Assembly (NCBI RefSeq): GCF_006542335.1
Contig: NZ_CP032485.1
Location: 1,312,501-1,376,500 of the forward strand
DNA from: Neokomagataea tanensis
GTDB lineage: Bacteria; Pseudomonadota; Alphaproteobacteria; Acetobacterales; Acetobacteraceae
DNA length: 64,000 nt
Direction: 5' to 3'
In this document: positions 1 to 8,798 of the stretch, piece after piece
Position numbering within the stretch: position 1 is the stretch's first letter
Layout: every line of letters starts with the position of its first letter
The notes under the pieces: model-generated
What the model saw: only the letters and a program-made list of their open reading frames with translations
Told to the model about the DNA's origin: nothing
The model's database searches: none
Program-made: the position numbers and the translations under genes

Positions 1-6
1 ATTTCT

Positions 7-2658
7 TTGATAGTGGTTGACTCGTCTAAATTTACTACTCCGACAGACCGTAATCAGGCGGGATACGCAGGTTATGGCAACGTCATCACGGATGCAGATC
101 GTGCTGCGTGGCGAGAAATTCATGCTGCCCGTGCGCAGGAAGCCTTTCAGCGCGGTGAGCAGGCACTAGCGCAAAATGATTTGCCTGCTGCGCAGTTCTG
201 GTTGGAGCGGGCGGGGCGTATGGCGCGCGCTAGTCCCAACATAACATGGGCGTTAGCGCTGGTTGACATGCGTATGGGCCGTTTTGAGGAAGCAGGCCTC
301 AAGATGGGTGCGCTACGCGAAAAATATCGTCTGCGTGAGGCTGCTTTTCTAGAAATTGAGTGCCTAGTTCAGGCAAATGAATGGGACGCTGCACTCAAGC
401 GACTGCGTGAGGCCCTCGCGACGTTTAATATTATGGCGGACATGCATGGCTTGCCGCAGCGGGTTGTGCAGTATTTCGGCAAGGCCGGCTGGTGTTGTGC
501 GTCCAATAACGGGTCGATCCATATTGAAGCCGCAGGGCGCGTTAAAATCTATTTGGACGGGCAAGACATAGGTTCTGGGCGATCCGGTTGTTTCTGGCTA
601 CCGGAAGGTTGGGCGCGCGCTCGAAATATTTCGGTTAAAAAAAATGGCTGCCATTTGCTTGGGAGTCCGGTTCAGGTTGATGCACTCACGCGAATTGAGG
701 CTCTTGTTACAGCAGACAGATCGGGCCTTTTCGGTTGGGCGTGGTATCCGTCGGACCCAGATTACATACCGCGCTTACGGCTGAATAATGGCTCGGTCTT
801 TGAGGCTACGGAAATAGCTCAGAGCATTGCCAGCGATGTGCCGCTTGCGCGCCCGCGCTCTTTTCGTATCCCGAAAGCGGAATTGCGCTCTGCTCAAGGC
901 GACCTTGCTGAAGTCACAGATGATCATGGCCGTATAGTAACAGGCGCACCGATCAGACTCGATATTGGGGACTTACTTGCTGGCGAAGTAGACGATCTTG
1001 CTGAAGATTTGCGCCCCAAGCGCATTGCAAACGAGGTTACTCCCGCAGTTCATGAGCCAGAAACCGGCGGATGTAGCATTGTCATACCGGTGTATCGTGA
1101 CCGGGACGTAACGCTGCAATGTATTGCCAGTGTTTTGAAGACAGTCCCATCTGACACGCGTATTATCGTTGTGGATGATGCGACACCTGAATCTGACCTG
1201 GCCACGGCATTGGACGGCTTAGCGGTATCACGTCGTATAGAATTAGTCCGTTTTGAAAAAAATCAGGGCTTCCCCGTGGCGGTAAATGCCGGATTGCGCG
1301 TTGCCGGGGACGGGGATGTAATACTGCTTAATAGTGATGTGATTGTACCCCAAGGCTGGGTTGAGCGGGTGTTGAGGCGCTTGCGAGTGGCGGGGGTAGG
1401 GACGGTAACGCCGTTCAGTAATGACGCGAGTATCTTCTCATACCCATCAGTCAAAGAGCACAATCCGGTGCCCTCTCGGCAAGAAGCGGCGCTGTTGGAC
1501 CGGCTTTGCAGTAAACTGTTTGGTGGGGCTAACACGGAAATAGATATCCCGACGGCGAATGGGTTTTGCATGGCGATATCTGCGGCATGTTTGCGGCAGA
1601 CTGGCTTTTTGAGGGAAGATGTTTTTGCCCAAGGTTATGGGGAAGAGAACGATTTTTGCCTGAGGGCGAGTGCTTTAGGTTTTAAGCACCGTATAGCTCC
1701 GGATGTGTATGTTTTGCATAAAGGCTCTGTTTCCTTCGGTGCCGGGAAGCGCTGGCTTATGGCGCGCAATCTAGACATTTTAAATGCGCTACACCCCGGA
1801 TATGATGCTTACGTCGCAGACTTTATTGAACACGACCCCTTAAGGGTGTTCCGGCAAAGTTTGGACAAGGCTTTGTTGGCGAAAAGCCCTCACAAGAGTG
1901 GGGGCGTGTTATTGGTCGTGCATGCTGGTGGCGGGGGTGTTGAGCGCGTTGTTCGTGAGCGTGCTGCACGTTACGAGCAAAATGGTGAGCCTGCTTACGT
2001 GCTCAGGCCATTAGAAAAAGGGTGCCAAATTACCCGGCCAGCTGCTGAAACTGACGAGCAGAAGTTTAATCCGCAGAATTTGATTTATGATTTGCCAGAA
2101 AGCGAAGATGCTTTCATCAGCGCTTTATCAGAATTGAATATAAGGCTGATCGAGTGGCACCAGCTGATTGGGCATGCTCCGCTTATACGCCGTCTTCATA
2201 AGGTACTGCGAATACCGTACGACGTGTTTGTCCATGACCACGTTTGGTTTTGCCCGCGCGTGTCTTTGTTGGATGGGCATGGGCGGTATTGTGGCGAGCC
2301 AGATGTTGCCGGGTGTGAGACTTGTGTTGAGCGATGGGGCGACGTGCTCAATGAGGGGCTATCAGTAAAGCAGCGGGTTGAGCGTTCAAAAGAGGAACTA
2401 TGGGGGCGAGGAGGCGGATCACGCCTTCGGAAGATACTGCGCGGCGTTTTCGGCGCCATTTTCCTGGTTATGAATTCGCTGTCGAGGCCTTGGAAGACGA
2501 AGCATTGTTACGTACACGTACCTTCAAAAGAACTGACGTACAACGAGGACGAATATTACGGTTATGCGTCGTTGGAGGTATTGGGCAGTGGAAGGGCTTT
2601 GAAGTCCTGCTCAATATGGCACGCGATATACGCATGCATAACTTACCCGTTAAAATAA
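7..2658 (+). CDS. GT2-GT4 fusion glycosyltransferase, main fragment (frameshifted, 5' possibly incomplete)
   Basis: Predicted cytoplasmic glycosyltransferase of surface-polysaccharide assembly. Residues about 20-150 are helical and TPR-like. Residues about 190-340 look like a beta-rich module containing GWAWYP. Residues about 355-620 are a family 2 glycosyltransferase domain (SIVIPVYRD near its start, then VVDDATPE and LLNSDV). From about residue 640 a GT4-type N-terminal fold begins (HAGGGGVERVV). Reading fails at about residue 799: beyond base 2400 this frame no longer resembles a glycosyltransferase, and the coherent sequence continues in the 2400-2969 frame. The frame is open to base 1, so the true start may lie upstream. 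TTG at base 7 is only the first possible start. The acceptor sugar cannot be inferred. Confidence 0.8.
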   Translation: MIVVDSSKFTTPTDRNQAGYAGYGNVITDADRAAWREIHAARAQEAFQRGEQALAQNDLPAAQFWLERAGRMARASPNITWALALVDMRMGRFEEAGLKMGALREKYRLREAAFLEIECLVQANEWDAALKRLREALATFNIMADMHGLPQRVVQYFGKAGWCCASNNGSIHIEAAGRVKIYLDGQDIGSGRSGCFWLPEGWARARNISVKKNGCHLLGSPVQVDALTRIEALVTADRSGLFGWAWYPSDPDYIPRLRLNNGSVFEATEIAQSIASDVPLARPRSFRIPKAELRSAQGDLAEVTDDHGRIVTGAPIRLDIGDLLAGEVDDLAEDLRPKRIANEVTPAVHEPETGGCSIVIPVYRDRDVTLQCIASVLKTVPSDTRIIVVDDATPESDLATALDGLAVSRRIELVRFEKNQGFPVAVNAGLRVAGDGDVILLNSDVIVPQGWVERVLRRLRVAGVGTVTPFSNDASIFSYPSVKEHNPVPSRQEAALLDRLCSKLFGGANTEIDIPTANGFCMAISAACLRQTGFLREDVFAQGYGEENDFCLRASALGFKHRIAPDVYVLHKGSVSFGAGKRWLMARNLDILNALHPGYDAYVADFIEHDPLRVFRQSLDKALLAKSPHKSGGVLLVVHAGGGGVERVVRERAARYEQNGEPAYVLRPLEKGCQITRPAAETDEQKFNPQNLIYDLPESEDAFISALSELNIRLIEWHQLIGHAPLIRRLHKVLRIPYDVFVHDHVWFCPRVSLLDGHGRYCGEPDVAGCETCVERWGDVLNEGLSVKQRVERSKEELWGRGGGSRLRKILRGVFGAIFLVMNSLSRPWKTKHCYVHVPSKELTYNEDEYYGYASLEVLGSGRALKSCSIWHAIYACITYPLK

Positions 2659-2969
2659 TTCTTGTAGGGCACACACCTCAAGACGAAAAATTAATGGATG
2701 AAGGCGTTATTGTTACGGGTGAATACAAGGAAAACGAAGCAATAGATATTATTGATCGATACAGTCCTGACTTAGGTTTTATTCCATCTATAGCGCCAGA
2801 GACATGGTGTTATGCATTAAGCCTTTTATGGAAGGCGGGGCTGGAGGTTTTTTGTTTCGATATTGGTGCACAAGCCGAGCGTGTGAGACAGCGAAATGGA
2901 ATTATTTTGCCTTTAGGTGCATCTTCATTACAGCTCTTACGTTTTATTATGCAACGATGGGGCCAATAA
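2400..2969 (+). CDS. GT4-type C-terminal fragment of the frameshifted glycosyltransferase
   Basis: This is the C-terminal half of a GT4 domain that should be joined to the preceding frame. It opens with GARRRITPSEDTARRFRRHF, the usual link between GT4 lobes, followed by a Rossmann-like second lobe (LRLCVVGGIGQWKGFEVLL, then KIILVGHT). Five G residues sit at 2402-2406. With six, the upstream frame would read E-L-W-G-A-R-R-R straight into this one. The fragment has no ribosome binding site of its own at 2400, so independent translation is unlikely. It could be a sequencing error, a true null allele or a phase-variable tract. Confidence 0.75.
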   Translation: MGARRRITPSEDTARRFRRHFPGYEFAVEALEDEALLRTRTFKRTDVQRGRILRLCVVGGIGQWKGFEVLLNMARDIRMHNLPVKIILVGHTPQDEKLMDEGVIVTGEYKENEAIDIIDRYSPDLGFIPSIAPETWCYALSLLWKAGLEVFCFDIGAQAERVRQRNGIILPLGASSLQLLRFIMQRWGQ

Positions 2970-3135
2970 TTTACAAGAGTATGGGTTTACCAGTTTGTAA
3001 AGACAGCTACACTAAGCCAGCCGAGTGTTAGAGTAATGCCATTACGGTGTTACATACTCTAAAGAACGAGGCAGATTTATTAGCGTTGAGTTCCGTAATG
3101 GTGCCCGGGTGTGTTGGGCTTTTGGGGAGTAAAGA

Positions 3136-4014
3136 ATGACAAACTCTGAAGAGACGCCTGTACAAAATCGGGTTATTGACCTGAGAGCCGGTGCGCGACT
3201 CATGGTTTTAGATGCTGGTGTCTTCTGCATTTTCCATGCCCCAGGTCAGGCGGATCCAGAACCTAATGGACTGCCGGGTGTGCGTATATCCAAGGCACCA
3301 GCAACCCCAGCAGGGTTGGTCAGCATCAGCACGTTTGATGAAGATGGATGGATTGGCGGCAGCAAGGGAGCGGCATTGGTTCGTGTCCTTCGTGGGCCAG
3401 CTGCTATTCTGGTTACGACGTATCAAGACCCGGCAAATGACGCGCCTGCTCCACAGTTGCAGGTTGTGCAACTCGCTAGCCCAACGCCTGTTGCTGCGAC
3501 TGCAGCGGCCGCAGAGCAAGCGACGACTTCCGCTAAGGACTTGGAAATCTCCGCACATGTCCAGCGTCGTGGCGATGTTGGCGGCGTTGTTGGGGAGTGG
3601 ATGGGCAATCCAGAAAGCCAGACATGGATTGAAGGTTTTGCCATTGCGCCTGTGAAGCACATTCCAGCCGAAGATATTGAGTACCAAGCTGTACTGGGTA
3701 AGGGATGGTTGTCTCCGTGGGCTGAGGGCGGCCAATATTGTGGCTCCCGTGGCATGGCTCTGCCAATTCTCGGTTTGCGTGTGCGCCTCAAGAATGGTTC
3801 CGCTGAGACGCATGAAGTGCGTTTGACGGCAACATTCACGGACGGCACTCGTCTCGGCCCGGTCGATGGGACTGAAGCCTTAGAGGCAGAGAGCTTGGCA
3901 CCGCTGGAAGCTTTCTTGCTTGAGATCGTACCTGTGCAGGCACCGGCAAAAGACGAGCCAGCAGCTAAAAAACCAAAAGCGACCAGCCGCCGCAAGGCAG
4001 CGCCCGCTAAGTAA
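3136..4014 (+). CDS. Unknown protein with a ChW-like segment, in glycosyltransferase cluster
   Basis: A 292-residue protein with no signal peptide or membrane segment. ATG at 3136 is preceded by GGGGAG at good spacing. The N-terminal part (about 15-110) looks beta-rich and includes DEDGWIGG. An Ala/Gln-rich linker follows (about 115-140). Residues about 145-230 carry two segments, the second of which (GKGWLSPWAEGG, then LGLRVRLKNG) resembles the hydrophobic-W (ChW) repeat pattern of a Gly-Trp pair, a second Trp, a Gly-rich turn and an I-x-L strand. The last 20 residues are Lys/Ala-rich and basic. It lies between two glycosyltransferase genes, so a role in polysaccharide recognition or assembly is plausible, but this is inference. 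Confidence 0.75.
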   Translation: MTNSEETPVQNRVIDLRAGARLMVLDAGVFCIFHAPGQADPEPNGLPGVRISKAPATPAGLVSISTFDEDGWIGGSKGAALVRVLRGPAAILVTTYQDPANDAPAPQLQVVQLASPTPVAATAAAAEQATTSAKDLEISAHVQRRGDVGGVVGEWMGNPESQTWIEGFAIAPVKHIPAEDIEYQAVLGKGWLSPWAEGGQYCGSRGMALPILGLRVRLKNGSAETHEVRLTATFTDGTRLGPVDGTEALEAESLAPLEAFLLEIVPVQAPAKDEPAAKKPKATSRRKAAPAK

Positions 4015-4028
4015 CCTCCAGTTATAGA

Positions 4029-4061
4029 GCTTCACATAGTCGTGCAGAGGCTATGTGAAGC
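4029..4061 (+). terminator. Hairpin between the ChW-like gene and the GT4 gene
   Basis: A perfect 11-base inverted repeat (GCTTCACATAG / CTATGTGAAGC) around an 11-base loop, 15 bases after the upstream stop and 50 bases before the GT4 start. The downstream T tract is poor (AGGGGTTTG). It may be a weak or factor-dependent terminator, or an RNA processing hairpin. Confidence 0.4.
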
Positions 4062-4110
4062 AGGGGTTTGCCAAAGGGAGACATGTTTCACTCCCTCGTC
4101 AGGATGTCTC

Positions 4111-5352
4111 GTGCGTTACCTTTTTGTTCATCAAAATTTTCCGGGACAGTTTTTACATTTTGTCCGCCATCTTAGTGCCCAAGGTGGACACGAAATCGTA
4201 TTCCTTTCTGAGGCAAGTAAAGGAGAGATTTCTGGGGTAAGGCGCGTAATTTACAGGACCGAGCGCGAGCCAGCAGAGACAACGCATCCCTACCTGCACG
4301 ACTTTGAACGGGGTTTGCTGCGCGCTGAGGCCGTAGCGCGTGCAGCACAAACACTAAAACAACTTGGGTATGTCCCGGACATCATCATAGGCCATCATGG
4401 CTGGGGTGAGTTGCTCAACCTTGGGGATGTGTACCCGAACACACCTATTTTGGGGTATCTAGAGTTTTTCTATCGTTACGATTGTAACGATGTCGGGTTT
4501 GATCCTGAATTTCCCGTTGCTGCTGATTTGGCGTCCATCGTACGTGTCAAAAATGCCATTAATTTACAGGCTTTGAATTTGCCCAATAGTGTTGGGCAGA
4601 CCCCGACGCTGTTTCAGCGCTCCACATATCCAGACTGGGCGCGGTCAAAAATGGCCTTGTTGTACGAGGGGGTTAATCTCGAAAAATGCAAGAGAGATGG
4701 ACGTCTGAGAAATCGTAACATCAAGATTAAAGATATACAGATTTCAGCAAGAGAACCCTTGGTTACGTATGTTGCGCGTAACCTTGAACCGTATCGTGGT
4801 TTTCATGTTTTTATGCGTTCACTAGCGAAGGTGCAGGCGGCTCGGCCCGATGCCCGTATCGTTCTTGTGGGCGGTGACAGCGTGAGTTATGGCAACCCTC
4901 CTCCCAAGGGCGGCTGTTGGCGGGACAACATGCTCAGCGAATTATCAGGCCAGCTGAATTTGGACAAAATCCATTTCGTTGGGCATGTGGACTATGATGA
5001 TTTCAGTACGCTTATCCAGCGTTCTGATGCCCACGTATATCTTACTTATCCGTTTGTCGCGTCGTGGTCCCTGCGAGAAGCAATGGCTGCTTCATGTGCG
5101 ATCATAGGAAGTGATACGGCACCTGTTAGCGAGTTCGTTGAGGATGGCGTCACAGGCAGGTTGGTACCCTTCTTGGAGCCAGATCGTATTGCTGATGCTA
5201 TTTTAGAAGTATTGGAAGATAGGACTTTGGCTCAGCGCCTTGGTCGTGCTGCACGGCGTTACGCGGAACAGGCATTTGCCATGGATAATTACATCACGCG
5301 CTACGAGACGCTTGTGGATGATGTAATAGCCGGGAAAAGAACTTTTTCTTGA
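4111..5352 (+). CDS. Family 4 glycosyltransferase
   Basis: Predicted retaining GT-B glycosyltransferase (413 residues) using a nucleotide sugar in the cytoplasm. The N-terminal RYLFVHQNFPGQF is the hallmark of the Glyco_trans_4_3 N-lobe. The C-lobe contains YVARNLEPYRGFHVF, GHVDYDDF and the catalytic EX7E-like region with SWSLREAMA and SEFVEDG. I prefer GTG 4111 over the upstream GTG at 4042 because AGGA lies just before it and the family conventionally begins here. The gene is convergent with the GT32 gene downstream. Substrate unknown; probably exopolysaccharide or LPS. Confidence 0.85.
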   Translation: MRYLFVHQNFPGQFLHFVRHLSAQGGHEIVFLSEASKGEISGVRRVIYRTEREPAETTHPYLHDFERGLLRAEAVARAAQTLKQLGYVPDIIIGHHGWGELLNLGDVYPNTPILGYLEFFYRYDCNDVGFDPEFPVAADLASIVRVKNAINLQALNLPNSVGQTPTLFQRSTYPDWARSKMALLYEGVNLEKCKRDGRLRNRNIKIKDIQISAREPLVTYVARNLEPYRGFHVFMRSLAKVQAARPDARIVLVGGDSVSYGNPPPKGGCWRDNMLSELSGQLNLDKIHFVGHVDYDDFSTLIQRSDAHVYLTYPFVASWSLREAMAASCAIIGSDTAPVSEFVEDGVTGRLVPFLEPDRIADAILEVLEDRTLAQRLGRAARRYAEQAFAMDNYITRYETLVDDVIAGKRTFS

Positions 5353-5360
5353 ATCGAATA

Positions 5361-5399
5361 GTTGCTCTACTGACCCTTTGAAGATGGGTCAGTAGCAAC
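5361..5399. terminator. Hairpin between convergent glycosyltransferase genes
   Basis: CTACTGACCC (5367-5376) pairs perfectly with GGGTCAGTAG (5386-5395), and the outer GTTGC/GCAAC can extend the stem with a bulge. It lies between the converging stops at 5352 and 5412 and could stop transcripts from both sides. There is no strong U tract. Confidence 0.45.
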
Positions 5400-5411
5400 G
5401 AAAGCTTGGCC

Positions 5412-6542
5412 TTACTGTGAGTGCCAAGAAGCGCCAGCGTTTTTGTATTGCACTTCGTATTCCTCGACGAAGCGGTCAAATGCTGGCTGATTATCAACGC
5501 GCATTGCTGGCAGGAGAGCTTCGAGCTGCAAGCTTTGGTAAAGTGCCCGGCTTACGGCACGGTTCAGCACTCCAGGTCCTGTTTTGAAAGCAATGTACAA
5601 GCCGGGATGCCTGAACATATTAGCCCAAGCGGTCATCAGGGCGTTGGTTATGATAGGATTGGTGGGGGCTGCTCCGAAGAAATCGTTATGCAGCACGTAG
5701 TTGTCTGTGGTGAAAAGCTGGCAGTGGGTTTTGACGTCTTTTAGTTCTTGCCATGCCTGTGGAGATTTGACGCGCAAATCTGCGTCCAGCCACCAGCCGC
5801 CGTGAGTTAAGATTACATGCAGCCGAAGCAGGTCAGCGCCCTCTGCTGGGTGGCGAACTTGCAAGAAGAGGTCTTTGGCTTCTTGTCCGTAATGATCGTA
5901 CAGCCAGTCTGCTGCGCTGCTTTGGTCAAAAATTGTGAACGAATCACCAAGCATCTCACGGTGAAGCTGGATGTTCGCCTGAATTTCTGGGGGAGGGTTG
6001 TTATCCCAGTACATGTAGAGGTGATGCGGGATAGCTGGCTCAGAATCTGGGAAGCCGCTATCACCGAATGACCGTATCCAGTTGAGAGCAATTTCGAGAT
6101 AGAGACGGTCAATCTCTTCACCGGAATGGAAGGCTTCAAAAGCGTTGCCAACCAGAGCAAGGCTTTTTTCATTATTGTTTTCCTGCCATGCCGCGCGAAT
6201 GCCACGAATGTAGCCAGCCATGACGGGGGAGTAGGTAGACAGTTCGTTAATCTCTTCCTCAGGTAGTTTTTGTGCTGCCTTAAGCAGACACAAAAGGCGT
6301 ACTTGAAGAAGTGATTGAGGGAGTGGGTATTCTGTTTGTGATTTGCTGTGCAAATCAAAAGCGTGACGATAAAACGCAGACGCCTCTAAAACTTTGTTAT
6401 GGATGTGTAGGATATTGGCGATTGCAAAGGCGTGTTCGACAGTATCGGCACCATGGCGCTCTAAGTAAGCAGCAGCCTGCCCGTCACCAGCGAGATCTGC
6501 TGTGGAAGGGGAAAAATGGGTGTGCTCGTTATTTTCGCTCAT
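5412..6542 (-). CDS. TPR-linked GT32 glycosyltransferase, copy 1
   Basis: Predicted GT-A glycosyltransferase of the Gly_transf_sug (GT32, DXD) family, 376 residues. Residues about 20-150 form a helical, TPR-like N-terminal region. Residues about 170-300 carry the catalytic part: IPHHLYMYWD, RHPAEGADLLRLHV and GGWWLDADLRV with the metal/nucleotide-binding D-A-D at 253-255. I use the ATG at 6542 (MSENNEH), with GAAG upstream, rather than the first in-frame ATG at 6620, which would add a 26-residue non-conserved leader. It is a close paralogue of the gene at 7236-8570, with the same architecture and many identical motifs. No export signal is seen. Confidence 0.85.
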   Translation of the reverse strand: MSENNEHTHFSPSTADLAGDGQAAAYLERHGADTVEHAFAIANILHIHNKVLEASAFYRHAFDLHSKSQTEYPLPQSLLQVRLLCLLKAAQKLPEEEINELSTYSPVMAGYIRGIRAAWQENNNEKSLALVGNAFEAFHSGEEIDRLYLEIALNWIRSFGDSGFPDSEPAIPHHLYMYWDNNPPPEIQANIQLHREMLGDSFTIFDQSSAADWLYDHYGQEAKDLFLQVRHPAEGADLLRLHVILTHGGWWLDADLRVKSPQAWQELKDVKTHCQLFTTDNYVLHNDFFGAAPTNPIITNALMTAWANMFRHPGLYIAFKTGPGVLNRAVSRALYQSLQLEALLPAMRVDNQPAFDRFVEEYEVQYKNAGASWHSQ

Positions 6543-6768
6543 GGACCAATCTTCTGTGAGTAGATGCACATCGTTAAAGAATAATCCTAGCAGATAATAT
6601 TTAAAAAAGCTTGAATGCAATAAAGAGTTCTTTCAACTTTTCAGGGTGTATTGCCGTTGATAATTCAGTCATGGTGATAATCTGTGTTAAGGTTAATGTT
6701 CAAACTAGGTCAGTCGGTTCCGAGTTTGCACCTGTGCAACAGGTCTGATTTGAACGAGGGGAATGTGC

Positions 6769-7200
6769 GTGTCTGAAGAATTATTTCCTGGTTTTACGGA
6801 CTTGCTGCAGGGTTGGGTCTTAAAAAAAGGACCTGCGAGAGCGCCACAACGCGTTGCAGAATCTGATGTAGAAGATTTGGCGAAAGCTTCAATTGATACG
6901 CTAAGACAGCGTGTCACGGGTGAGGCGGGTGCGGACTGGGGTAGTTTGCAGGCTTTGACCGATGGATGGCTGGTTCAGCGCCAAAAAGGCGAAAAACCTT
7001 CTCCATTAGGCGAAGAGGATTTCCGCTTTTTAGTAACTTTCGTTCTGGAAGGTTTAAGCGCGCCACGGCAGAAGGCGATACAGCTTTCGCCGTTGGAGGA
7101 AGTAGAGCAGGAAAGTGCGGTTACTTCTGGAGACGAGAGCCAGATTGCTCAAGAGGATCCGTTCAAATTTGCGCGTGAACATCTGGCGCGCGCCCTTTAA
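6769..7200 (+). CDS. Unknown 143-residue acidic protein between GT32 paralogues
   Basis: I do not recognise this gene. GTG at 6769 has GAGGGG at normal spacing, whereas ATG at 6763 sits too close to that site. The protein is acidic, has no signal peptide or membrane segment, and looks mostly helical: an N-terminal ELFPGFTDLLQGW, a central DWGSLQALTDGWLVQ and a C-terminal KFAREHLARAL. It is transcribed opposite both flanking GT32 genes and ends at a strong bidirectional terminator. A role tied to the glycosyltransferases is only a guess from position. Confidence 0.7.
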   Translation: MSEELFPGFTDLLQGWVLKKGPARAPQRVAESDVEDLAKASIDTLRQRVTGEAGADWGSLQALTDGWLVQRQKGEKPSPLGEEDFRFLVTFVLEGLSAPRQKAIQLSPLEEVEQESAVTSGDESQIAQEDPFKFAREHLARAL

Positions 7201-7203
7201 ATA

Positions 7204-7233
7204 AAAAAACGGCCCCGAAAGGGGCCGTTTTTT
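7204..7233. terminator. Strong bidirectional rho-independent terminator
   Basis: AAAAAACGGCCCC and GGGGCCGTTTTTT form a perfect 13-base stem with a GAAA tetraloop. Poly-A and poly-T flanks allow function on both strands. It serves the 143-residue gene and the converging GT32 gene, whose stop is three bases away. Confidence 0.93.
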
Positions 7234-7235
7234 GT

Positions 7236-8570
7236 TCAGGCAGTATACCAAGACGGTAGTTGGTGTTTGTAAGGTGTGTCGAATTCTTCGATCATGTCGT
7301 TAAAGGCGTGATGGTCAAAGATTTCAATTTTCTTGGCAGGTGGCTGCCCTAGCAGGCTGCGGTGTGCCACGCGGTTAAGTGCGCGGTTAAATACGCCTGG
7401 TCCTGTTTTATAAGCGATGAATAGGCCGTGATGCAGGTAGCAGTTACGATACAGGGACAGCAGGCAGTCACTCAGCACGTCGCTATTAGCAACGGACCCA
7501 AAGAAATCGTTGTGAACCACGTTGTTGTGGGTAAGGAAAAATGTTGCACCTGCCTCACGGTTGGCCATGAATTTCAGGGCACTCGAGTCTTTGACGCGGA
7601 TGTCTGCATCCATCCACCAGCCGCCTAAAAGCTGAATAACGTGTACGCGCAGGAAGTCGGCGGCTTCTGCCGGGTGGCGCGCTGAAAGAAAGATGGATCG
7701 GGCTTCAATACCGTAGTGCTGGTAGAGCCATTCAGCAGCTTCTTCTTTGTTGAAGAAATGCGATTCGAAATGCGGAATATTTTTGTGTAGTTCGAAATTC
7801 TTTTGAATTTCTTCAGGTGGGTTCTTATCCCAGTACATGAAGAGTTTGCGGGGGATACGTGTGTATTGTTCTGCCGTTGTGCTGGGTTCAAAAGGTGAGG
7901 GGGAAACGCGACGAGCAATCTCTAATGTGATGCTGTCGATTTCTTCACCGGTGTGAAATTCGTCATACGAGTTGCCAATTGTATTCAAAGCGTGGTGGGC
8001 GTCAGCGCCGCTCCACGCTTGTGCGGTACCGTCAATATAATTGGCGAAAGGAATGTTCAGGGAACGCAGTGCGAGTAGGTCCTCAGCGGGGATATGTTGC
8101 CCGGATTTGAGGCGGCACAACAGGCTGGCTTGGAGCAATGTCTGCGGAAGCGGGTAGCGGTTTGGCTCTTTTGGATGCAGTTCGTAGGCTTGATAGTAAG
8201 CGCGCGCTGCTTCGGAGACGTTGCGGTTAGTGTGCAGGATGTTAGCCAGCGCAAAAGCGGTTTCGAGGGTATCGGCACCGTTTTGTGAGAAGTATTCTCT
8301 GGCTTGATGGTCGGTGGCGGGAAGTGATTCAAGCGTAATGCGTTGAGGAGCTGTTTCTGATGCTGTTGTGGCTGGTGGCTCCGGGGCAGCTTCAACCGTC
8401 TCAGCGACGCTGTTTTCTGGGGCTTCCTGAGCTACGGAGGTAGGAACTTCAGCAGCAACCGGCGCATCATGTGCTGGTTTGTCTTGTACGGAATCTTCGC
8501 GCAAGGCGTCCCATTCCGAGAGATCCCAATTGGAGTTGCTATCACCCAAACCCGCTGCAGAGACGCTCAT
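7236..8570 (-). CDS. TPR-linked GT32 glycosyltransferase, copy 2
   Basis: Paralogue of the 5412-6542 gene, 444 residues. Residues 1-80 are an extra, acidic, Ala/Pro/Glu-rich disordered extension absent from copy 1. Residues about 85-215 are the same TPR-like region (ADTLETAFALANILH, FHTGEEID). Residues about 238-370 are the GT32 catalytic domain with LFMYWDKNPPEEIQ, ARHPAEAADFLRVHV and GGWWMDADIRV, the DXD being D321-A-D323. ATG at 8570 has GGGAAAA upstream. Probably a cytoplasmic sugar transferase for a surface glycan; the donor sugar is unknown. Confidence 0.85.
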   Translation of the reverse strand: MSVSAAGLGDSNSNWDLSEWDALREDSVQDKPAHDAPVAAEVPTSVAQEAPENSVAETVEAAPEPPATTASETAPQRITLESLPATDHQAREYFSQNGADTLETAFALANILHTNRNVSEAARAYYQAYELHPKEPNRYPLPQTLLQASLLCRLKSGQHIPAEDLLALRSLNIPFANYIDGTAQAWSGADAHHALNTIGNSYDEFHTGEEIDSITLEIARRVSPSPFEPSTTAEQYTRIPRKLFMYWDKNPPEEIQKNFELHKNIPHFESHFFNKEEAAEWLYQHYGIEARSIFLSARHPAEAADFLRVHVIQLLGGWWMDADIRVKDSSALKFMANREAGATFFLTHNNVVHNDFFGSVANSDVLSDCLLSLYRNCYLHHGLFIAYKTGPGVFNRALNRVAHRSLLGQPPAKKIEIFDHHAFNDMIEEFDTPYKHQLPSWYTA

Positions 8571-8670
8571 CCGTGTTTTCCCGTCAAATGTTTAACCGAA
8601 TGCGACACATGTAAGATATGTCGAATTGATGTGTTTATTGGTAACGCTCAAAAGATAGCACGACAAGATT

Positions 8671-8711
8671 ATAAAAGGACGGATAGAGAAGAACTCTATC
8701 CGTCCTTTTAT
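8671..8711. terminator. Perfect 18-bp hairpin between dps and the GT32 gene
   Basis: The 18-base arms 8671-8688 and 8694-8711 are fully complementary around a five-base AAGAA loop. The arms end in A-rich and T-rich blocks, so both directions can terminate. It lies about 90 bases downstream of the dps stop and 100 bases upstream of the GT32 start, on the strand carrying both. Confidence 0.8.
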
Positions 8712-8798
8712 ACAGTGTCACATAATTAGAATTTCTGGAAGAAAAAGACTGTACTCAAAGTGGGGACAGTCAAGTTTTTCTTCTTTCTCACCAGAAAA

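Noticed and set aside
3423..3995. 190-codon minus-strand frame opposite the ChW-like gene
   Set aside because: Shadow of a well-supported gene with a good ribosome site; no recognisable protein features.
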